A DNA stretch of 10,073 nucleotides from CAYTAP01 sp964435775. GTDB taxonomy: Bacteria > Planctomycetota > Phycisphaerae > Tepidisphaerales > Tepidisphaeraceae. Location of the stretch: NCBI GenBank assembly GCA_964435775.1, contig CAYTAP010000130.1, positions 1-10,073 on the forward strand. Reading direction: 5' to 3'. Position numbers and translations under genes: made by a program. Positions 5,734-10,073 of the stretch are shown in pieces. The notes beneath the pieces are model-generated. The model did not search any database and had not been told where the DNA came from. It saw only the letters and a program-made list of their open reading frames with translations. Each line of letters opens with the position of its first letter. The first letter of the stretch is position 1.

Positions 5734-6274
5734 ATGTTCCTGCAAGCGCAACGCCACGATCGCCATGGGCATCATCGGCTTTGTCATCATGGCGTACGGC
5801 ATCATCATCGTCCTGGTCTCCAACCGGTTGACGACGATCCCCGAACACCACCTGCTGCACGCCGGGATGTCGGTCGGCGCGGGCCTGCTCGCACTGGCGC
5901 TTGCGGCGCTTCTGCCCCGCAACAATGGGGAGCGGAGCTGGTGGGTCATTGTCGCCATCCTGGCCCCGGCGGCCGGGCTGTTCCTCATGTGGCCGACCGC
6001 TTATGCGTACCTGATGGGACACCCCGTCATGCACGCGATGGATCACATCGGCATCGCGGTGTGCAGCCTGTTGGCGGTTTTCGCGGCGCAAGCTTATGTG
6101 CGCGGGCTTGGCTGGCCGATGCTGGTGCTCATGGTCGGGATGAACGCCGCGGCCGCCGGCGGATTCGGCGTCACCAACAATCCGCTCGATCCCCACACCA
6201 CCTCGCCCATGCCCGGTATGATGCACAGCGACGCATCGCAAGCCAACCCGGCGATCAGCGGCCGCACGTCTTGA
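5714..6274 (+). CDS. Five-helix His-rich membrane protein of the oxidase operon
   Basis: A 186-residue hydrophobic protein with about five helices: roughly 17-36, 48-67, 75-96, 108-128 and 133-152. It has a short Cys-containing N-terminus (CSC at 8-10) and a polar Met/His-rich tail. Histidines cluster at helix ends: EHHLLH near 44-49 and HPVMHAMDH near 102-110. Its ATG lies 20 bases inside the end of subunit I, so expression is tied to the oxidase. I do not recognise the family. It could be a small extra subunit, an assembly factor for copper or heme, or the counterpart of the uncharacterised orf1 that follows norSY-senC in nitrifiers. That last link rests on position and topology only. No SCO1/SenC gene is in the window. 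A 6-base-stem hairpin begins right after the stop. Confidence 0.7.
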   Translation: MNSNTPECSCKRNATIAMGIIGFVIMAYGIIIVLVSNRLTTIPEHHLLHAGMSVGAGLLALALAALLPRNNGERSWWVIVAILAPAAGLFLMWPTAYAYLMGHPVMHAMDHIGIAVCSLLAVFAAQAYVRGLGWPMLVLMVGMNAAAAGGFGVTNNPLDPHTTSPMPGMMHSDASQANPAISGRTS

Positions 6275-6287
6275 TCCGCCCGGCGGA
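6275..6287 (+). other. Hairpin right after the oxidase operon
   Basis: TCCGCC and GGCGGA are inverted arms around a single base (in practice a 5-base stem with a 3-base loop), directly abutting the stop codon at 6272-6274. There is no T-run, so it is not a standard intrinsic terminator. It may mark the 3' end of the message or slow decay. Confidence 0.3.
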
Positions 6288-6318
6288 CATCCCGCCAACC
6301 CAGCCCCGCCGAACCCGC

Positions 6319-6347
6319 TTGACCACCTTCGGCGACACCCCTACATT
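6319..6347 (+). promoter_or_regulatory. Probable galK promoter
   Basis: TTGACC (5 of 6 to -35) and TACATT (4 of 6 to -10) with ideal 17-base spacing. The -10 ends eight bases before the galK ATG, so the transcript would begin at or within a base or two of the start codon. That implies a leaderless or near-leaderless mRNA, in line with the missing Shine-Dalgarno. Confidence 0.5.
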
Positions 6348-6355
6348 CGCCCGTC

Positions 6356-7525
6356 ATGGAAGCTGATATCGCGTCACTCAAGCAACAATTTGAGCACCTG
6401 TTTGGACCCGGCGGCAAGGTCCATGTGGTCCGCGCGCCCGGGCGGGTCAACCTGATTGGCGAACACACCGATTACAACGACGGGTTTGTCTTTCCCATGG
6501 CCATCGAACCGGAGATGCGCATCGCCTGCCGGATGCGCGAGGACGCCGCGGTTCGCATCGCGTCAACGCTCTTCCCCGACCAGATTGTTGAGTTCGCGGT
6601 CGATCAACCGATCAATCGTGGCGAGCCCACATGGGCGAACTATGTACGCGGCGTCGCCGCCGAGCTGCTCGGCGCGGGCATCCGCCTCAGCGGCATGGAT
6701 GCGCTGGTCACCAACACCCTCCCGATGGGGGGTGGACTCTCCAGCAGCGCGGCGCTGGAGGTCTCCACCGCGCTGGCGTTTTTGGCGCCGGCCGAATTGA
6801 AGCTCGATCCGATGCGCCTGGCGCTGATCTGCCAGAAGGCCGAGCATGAATACGCGCTGGTTCCCTGCGGGATCATGGACCAGATGCTCGTCGTCTCCGC
6901 CCGCGCCGGGCATGCGACGCTCTATGATTGCCGCAATCACACCCGCCAGTTCGTCCCGATCGACGCCAACGAGGCGCGGATCGTCATCTGCAACACGATG
7001 GTCAGCCATGAACTCAGCGGCGGCGAATACGCCAAACGGCGCCGGCAGTGTGAAACGGCCGTTGAATACTTCAAGAAGGAAAACCCGTCGATCACCGCGC
7101 TGCGCGACGTGACGATGAAGCAGGTCGAGGCGGCCGGGGGCAAGCTGGATGACCTCATCCTCCGCCGCGCCCGGCATGTCGTCGGTGAAAACGCCCGCAC
7201 GGTGGAGGCGGCAACGGCATTGGGCCAGCGCAAATACGAGCGCGCCGGCGAATTGATGGTCAAGAGCCACGCGTCGCTCCGCGACGACTACGAAGTCAGT
7301 TGCAGGGAGCTCGATTTCCTGGCCGACGAAGCGATGAAGGTCAAGGGCGTCTACGGCGCGCGGATGACCGGCGGCGGGTTCGGCGGGTGCATCGTCGCCC
7401 TCGTCCAACCCCGCGCCGCTGAATCGCTCGAAACGCATCTCACACAGGCGTATGGCAAACAATTCAACATCAAGCCCACGATCTTCTCCACCGTTCCGGC
7501 CGCCGGCGCGAGCATGGTGGAGTGA
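6356..7525 (+). CDS. galK: Galactokinase
   Basis: A 389-residue GHMP-family kinase that makes alpha-D-galactose 1-phosphate from galactose and ATP, the first committed step of the Leloir pathway. The galactokinase signature is at 29-41 (GRVNLIGEHTDYN), with R30 as the expected catalytic arginine. GHMP motif 2 (MGGGLSSSAAL) is at 124-134 and binds ATP phosphates. D175 in CGIMDQM is the expected catalytic base. GHMP motif 3 (MTGGGFGGC) is at 337-345. The length matches the family. The ATG at 6356 gives a normal N-terminus and sits just below a promoter-like pair, with no Shine-Dalgarno. No galT, galE or galM adjoins it, which suggests that galactose genes are scattered. It is transcribed in the same direction as the oxidase genes, 81 bases after them, and probably has its own promoter. 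Confidence 0.95.
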   Translation: MEADIASLKQQFEHLFGPGGKVHVVRAPGRVNLIGEHTDYNDGFVFPMAIEPEMRIACRMREDAAVRIASTLFPDQIVEFAVDQPINRGEPTWANYVRGVAAELLGAGIRLSGMDALVTNTLPMGGGLSSSAALEVSTALAFLAPAELKLDPMRLALICQKAEHEYALVPCGIMDQMLVVSARAGHATLYDCRNHTRQFVPIDANEARIVICNTMVSHELSGGEYAKRRRQCETAVEYFKKENPSITALRDVTMKQVEAAGGKLDDLILRRARHVVGENARTVEAATALGQRKYERAGELMVKSHASLRDDYEVSCRELDFLADEAMKVKGVYGARMTGGGFGGCIVALVQPRAAESLETHLTQAYGKQFNIKPTIFSTVPAAGASMVE

Positions 7526-7582
7526 GCATCGCCCTAACCTTTGACGGCGATCTGAATTGAGGGCGCGACTCCAGGTAAGCCA

Positions 7583-8608
7583 ATGGAACCATTCCCCCTT
7601 CGTGACATCCTCCTGAAACTCTGCCGCCGCGAGGACCTGACCCGCGATGAGGCCGGGGACGCCTTCGCCCACATCCTCTCCCCCGACGCCACCGAAGCGC
7701 AAATCGCCGGCTTGCTCGTCGGATTGGCCGCCAAGGGGACAACGGTGGAGGAACTCGTCGGCGCGGCGGCCGTGCTGCGGGACAAGGTTGTGCCGATTGA
7801 CAGCGGCGGGGAAGACATTGTCCTCGACACCTGCGGCACCGGCGGCGACGTCAAGGGCACGTTCAACATCTCCACCGCGGCGGCGTTGATCGCGGCGGCC
7901 ACAGGGGTGAAGGTTGCCAAGCACGGCAACCGCTCGGCCTCCAGCCGCGCGGGGTCCGCCGACGTTCTGGAAAAGCTCGGCGTCAAACTGGAAATCACGC
8001 CCGCCATCGCCTCGCAATGCCTTCGCGGGGCGGGCATCTGCTTCGCCTTCGCGCGGGCGCATCATCCGGCGCTCAAGGCGGTCGCCAAGGTGCGCTCGTC
8101 GCTGGGCATCCCGACGATTTTCAACATCCTCGCGCCGCTGCTCAATCCCGCGCGGGCGCGCCATCAGCTCATCGGCGTCTTCTCGCCCGAGTTGACCGAC
8201 CGCCTCGCGCTGGTCCTCCGCGAACTCGGTTCCCAGCGCGCCTGGGTCGTCCATGCCGAGGATGGCCTCGATGAGATTTCAACCCTCGGTCCGACGCGCG
8301 TTTCGGAATTGAACAACGGGCATATTCGTACGTTCAAAATCGACCCCAAAGCGCTGGGCATCGAGTACGCCCGCCTTTCCGACCTCACCATCGAGAGCGC
8401 CGATGAAGCCGCACTCGTGATGCGACAAATCCTCGACGGCGCCAAAGGCCCCGCCCGCGACATCGCCCTCCTCAACGCCGCCGCCGCCCTGGTCATCGCC
8501 GGCAAAGCCCCCGACCTGGCCGCCGGCTTGAAGCTCGCAGCCGACGCGGTGGACAGTGGCCGGGCGAAAAAAACACTTGAAGCGCTCGTGCGATTCTCGC
8601 AGAATTAG
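7583..8608 (+). CDS. trpD: Anthranilate phosphoribosyltransferase
   Basis: A 341-residue enzyme that joins anthranilate and PRPP to form N-(5-phosphoribosyl)anthranilate, the second step of tryptophan synthesis. The helical N-terminal domain (about 1-70) contains the family 'A..GLL..L..KG.T..E..G' region. The PRPP-binding GTGGD is at 85-89, followed by TFNIST at 93-98 and KHGNR at 113-117 with the SSRAGSADVLEKLG stretch. The later EDGLDEIS holds the magnesium-binding Asp-Glu pair. It is monofunctional: there is no fused glutaminase (TrpG) domain. No other trp genes are in the window, so the pathway is split in this genome, as is common outside the enterics. The start gives a normal length; only a weak AGG lies about nine bases upstream. 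The 57-base gap after galK shows no clear promoter, so cotranscription with galK is possible. Confidence 0.95.
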   Translation: MEPFPLRDILLKLCRREDLTRDEAGDAFAHILSPDATEAQIAGLLVGLAAKGTTVEELVGAAAVLRDKVVPIDSGGEDIVLDTCGTGGDVKGTFNISTAAALIAAATGVKVAKHGNRSASSRAGSADVLEKLGVKLEITPAIASQCLRGAGICFAFARAHHPALKAVAKVRSSLGIPTIFNILAPLLNPARARHQLIGVFSPELTDRLALVLRELGSQRAWVVHAEDGLDEISTLGPTRVSELNNGHIRTFKIDPKALGIEYARLSDLTIESADEAALVMRQILDGAKGPARDIALLNAAAALVIAGKAPDLAAGLKLAADAVDSGRAKKTLEALVRFSQN

Positions 8609-8650
8609 TCACATCCCCCGGTCCATCGCCAACAACTGATCGGGCCCCAC

Positions 8651-8678
8651 TTGACGCGCGTATTGCGCCAACCATACT
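8651..8678 (+). promoter_or_regulatory. Probable hicA promoter with overlapping palindrome
   Basis: TTGACG (5 of 6 to -35), 16 bases, then CATACT (4 of 6 to -10), ending six bases before the hicA ATG. The spacer and -35 form an inverted repeat over 8651-8671: TTGACGC and GCGCCAA with one mismatch around seven bases. A palindrome covering the promoter fits autorepression by HicB, whose ribbon-helix-helix tail binds such sites. The predicted start point is at the ATG, giving a leaderless mRNA. Confidence 0.5.
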
Positions 8679-8684
8679 CAAGGC

Positions 8685-8870
8685 ATGCCCAGCGAGATGC
8701 GATTCGCAGAGGTCAAAAAAATACTCGAGGACAAAGGTTATTTTTTCAATCGCACGAAGGGATCGCACCATATTTTTATCAAGGCGGGTGTCGGCGCCTA
8801 TAGTGTTCCAGTGCATCGCGGAAAGGTGAAGCCGGTCTATGTCAAGCAAATCCAAAAACTTGAAGGTTGA
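8685..8870 (+). CDS. hicA: HicA-type mRNA interferase toxin
   Basis: A 61-residue toxin of the HicA family, which has a double-stranded-RNA-binding-like fold and cleaves mRNA when free of HicB. The N-terminal helix region (RFAEVKKILEDKGYFFNRTKGSHHIF) carries the catalytic histidine H28 in GSHHIF. The final strand-helix stretch VPVHRGKVKPVYVKQI is the family's 'V..H.....L..G....I' end. Length is within the family range. The ATG at 8685 is used; a second ATG four codons in is possible. The gene overlaps hicB by 32 bases, the usual toxin-first order, so both are made from one message. The promoter-like pair just upstream carries a palindrome, which suggests autoregulation. Confidence 0.93.
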   Translation: MPSEMRFAEVKKILEDKGYFFNRTKGSHHIFIKAGVGAYSVPVHRGKVKPVYVKQIQKLEG

Positions 8871-9228
8871 TCGGCCCTTCGATCCGGCGCTTTTCAAGAA
8901 GGCCGAATCCATCGCCAACGAATACCAGATTGTGGTGTGGAAAGAGGATGGCGAGTTCTATGGACGCGGCTTGGAAATGCCCAATGTGTTCGGGGATGGG
9001 AAAACGGTCCAGGCGGCCGTGAAGGATTGTCGCAGCGCCTTGACGGCGACGGTCGCCACCTTGCTGGAACTTGGGGAACATCCCCCGGCGCCGGCGATGG
9101 AACAAACCAGAAATGTCCAGGTCAACATCCGCATGAACGCGGCCGAGCGGGAAATCGTCACCCAAAAGGCCAAGCAAAAAGGTTTCCGTTCCATCTCGGA
9201 TTACATGCGATCCGTCGCGGTGGGATAG
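8839..9228 (+). CDS. hicB: HicB-type antitoxin
   Basis: A 129-residue antitoxin that binds and blocks HicA and represses the shared promoter. The HicB core spans about 29-85 (YQIVVWKEDGEFYGRGLEMPNVFGDGKT, then VQAAVKDCRSALTATVATLLELGEHPPAP), a degenerate RNase H-like fold. A C-terminal segment at about 92-127 (VQVNIRMNAAEREIVTQKA, then SISDYMRSVAV) is a ribbon-helix-helix DNA-binding domain. An N-terminal extension (about 1-28, with DRPFDPALFKKAESIA) precedes the core. It recalls a HicB subgroup that I associate with planctomycete genomes and may help in toxin contact. Translation starts inside hicA, 32 bases before the toxin stop, so the antitoxin is coupled to toxin synthesis. An internal promoter for extra antitoxin was not identified. 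Confidence 0.92.
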   Translation: MSSKSKNLKVDRPFDPALFKKAESIANEYQIVVWKEDGEFYGRGLEMPNVFGDGKTVQAAVKDCRSALTATVATLLELGEHPPAPAMEQTRNVQVNIRMNAAEREIVTQKAKQKGFRSISDYMRSVAVG

Positions 9229-9278
9229 ACATCGGATGGAATCTTCCGGCAAGGTGTCAGCTCCAGAGGCGATTGACC

Positions 9279-9521
9279 ATGAACCTCTTCGGCGTCGATT
9301 CCGATTCGCTGCTGGGCTTTGTCGTCCGCTTCCTCTTCGGCGCGGTCGTCGGCGCGTTGATTGGATATGCCGTTGGATATGTATGGGCGCCCAACAGTCA
9401 TTGGTTGATCGGCATTACCGCCGCACTCGCCCTGATCTTCGGCCTGCTTGCGGCATGGCTGGGGGATGACTTTTGGAAAACCGTCACCGACTGCCTGGCA
9501 TTGTGGACATGGCGATTTTAA
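9279..9521 (+). CDS. Small two-helix membrane protein
   Basis: An 80-residue protein starting MNLFGVDSDS. It has two hydrophobic, glycine-rich helices: about 11-35 (LLGFVVRFLFGAVVGALIGY plus AVGYV) and about 42-62 (WLIGITAALALIFGLLAAWLG). A short Trp-rich tail follows (FWKTVTDCLALWTWRF). The start is supported by AGAGG nine bases upstream. A longer in-frame reading from 8937 would overlap hicB antiparallel in sense and is rejected. The helices' small-residue pattern fits a compact inner-membrane hairpin. I do not recognise a family. It lies 50 bases after hicB on the same strand, so it could share that transcript, but no functional link to the toxin-antitoxin pair is implied. Convergent to the gene ending at 9555. 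Confidence 0.65.
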   Translation: MNLFGVDSDSLLGFVVRFLFGAVVGALIGYAVGYVWAPNSHWLIGITAALALIFGLLAAWLGDDFWKTVTDCLALWTWRF

Positions 9522-9554
9522 GCCCGCAGACGTGATTCGTGACGCGGCTCTCGG

Positions 9555-10073
9555 CTACTCGACATGATCCCCGACCGGCTTGGACGCGGTCATCGCCTGC
9601 CGCCAGCCGCTCATCGCCGCCAGAAGCGATTTCTCCTGCAGCCGCATCGCCGCTTCCAGGATCGCATCGTACGGCAGTCCGGATTGATCGGCGATTTGCA
9701 GCAGATCGTTCGCCCCATCGGAGTAATTGAGCACCCAGAGCATCGCCCGCTGAAGCAGTCCCGGATCGGCCTGCCCGCCCATCGTGCGATACAGGCCGCG
9801 CTTGCCCAGTTGCGGTTCACACTTGGGATTGAGGTTCAGATATTTACGATTGGTTTCAAGAATGCGCACCGCCGCGATGCACTTGTTCAGCGAATCCGCC
9901 AGCGCCCACGGCTTGACGAAATCGAGATTGTCGGCCGACGTGTGATACTCCGGAAAACACCCGTTGGGCGTGCGCATCAGGCATCCCATTGGCAAGTCAA
10001 ACCCCGGCGAACAATACTGCCGCTGGTCATACCCATACGGCGTGAACGGCTGCACCTCGTACGCTTCCCCGGC
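9555..10073 (-). CDS. DUF4910/COG4310 aminopeptidase-like protein, C-terminal part
   Basis: The last 172 codons of a protein whose N-terminal part lies beyond the right edge. The open frame continues through position 10073, so the GTG inside the window is not its start. The segment YEVQPFTPYGYDQRQYCSPGFDLPMG, then MRTPNGCFPEYHTSADNLDFV, is the conserved core of the DUF4910/DUF2172 family (M28-like zinc aminopeptidase fold). H and D in EYHTSADN are likely metal-site residues. KCEPQLGKRGLYRTMGG follows, then a C-terminal winged-helix region (LLQRAMLWVLNYSDGANDLLQIADQSGLPYDAI). Family members are often found among polysaccharide or lipopolysaccharide genes; the substrate is unknown. The stop is TAG at 9555-9557, 33 bases from the convergent gene. 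No T-run terminator is seen between them. Confidence 0.88.
   Translation of the reverse strand, partial: AGEAYEVQPFTPYGYDQRQYCSPGFDLPMGCLMRTPNGCFPEYHTSADNLDFVKPWALADSLNKCIAAVRILETNRKYLNLNPKCEPQLGKRGLYRTMGGQADPGLLQRAMLWVLNYSDGANDLLQIADQSGLPYDAILEAAMRLQEKSLLAAMSGWRQAMTASKPVGDHVE

Noticed and set aside
6563..8254. 563-codon minus-strand open frame across galK and trpD
   Set aside because: It spans two well-supported genes on the other strand and the gap between them. The translation is Arg/Gly/Asp/Ala-rich with no recognisable motif.
8937..9278. Upstream in-frame extension of the 80-residue membrane protein
   Set aside because: It overlaps hicB in another frame and reads as low-quality Gly/Arg/Trp-rich sequence. 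AGAGG before 9279 supports the short form.
9522..9554. Intrinsic terminator between the convergent genes
   Set aside because: No stable hairpin followed by a T-run is visible on either strand.

Overview
The window is GC-rich bacterial chromosome. Gene content and style point to Planctomycetota (Phycisphaerae-like): sparse Shine-Dalgarno signals, a HicB with the long N-terminal extension, many tiny paired hypothetical genes, and GTAG-headed hairpin repeats. This placement is an inference from gene style, not from a marker gene.

Left part, minus strand (43-3342): reading right to left, a replication pair, tmk (thymidylate kinase) and holB (DNA polymerase III delta'), joined by a 4-base overlap. 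A run of small genes follows: a DUF2283 protein, a two-helix membrane protein, a DUF4258 protein with a tightly linked 74-residue partner (possible toxin-antitoxin-like pair), and a zinc-ribbon membrane protein. The spacers between these small genes hold four short GTAG-headed hairpins that look like REP-type repeats.

Centre (3343-6274): a divergent 298-base intergenic region with three clean inverted repeats, then three genes on the plus strand. These are a CuA-bearing heme-copper oxidase subunit II, a B-type-like subunit I, and an overlapping five-helix His-rich membrane protein. Subunit I keeps all six metal-binding histidines but has Asn where oxygen reductases of types A and B carry the His-crosslinked tyrosine. 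With a CuA subunit II, this suggests an sNOR-like (NorSY-type) nitric oxide reductase rather than a plain cytochrome c oxidase. It is the most interesting system in the window.

Right part (6356-10073): galK (galactokinase) and trpD (anthranilate phosphoribosyltransferase) each stand without other genes of their pathway. A hicA-hicB toxin-antitoxin pair and an 80-residue membrane protein follow. On the minus strand is the C-terminal part of a DUF4910/COG4310 aminopeptidase-like protein that runs off the right edge. Plausible promoters for galK and hicA lie so close to the start codons that both mRNAs may be leaderless. The only gene-free stretch near 300 bases is 3343-3640, described below. 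No tRNA, rRNA, CRISPR array or insertion sequence was seen.
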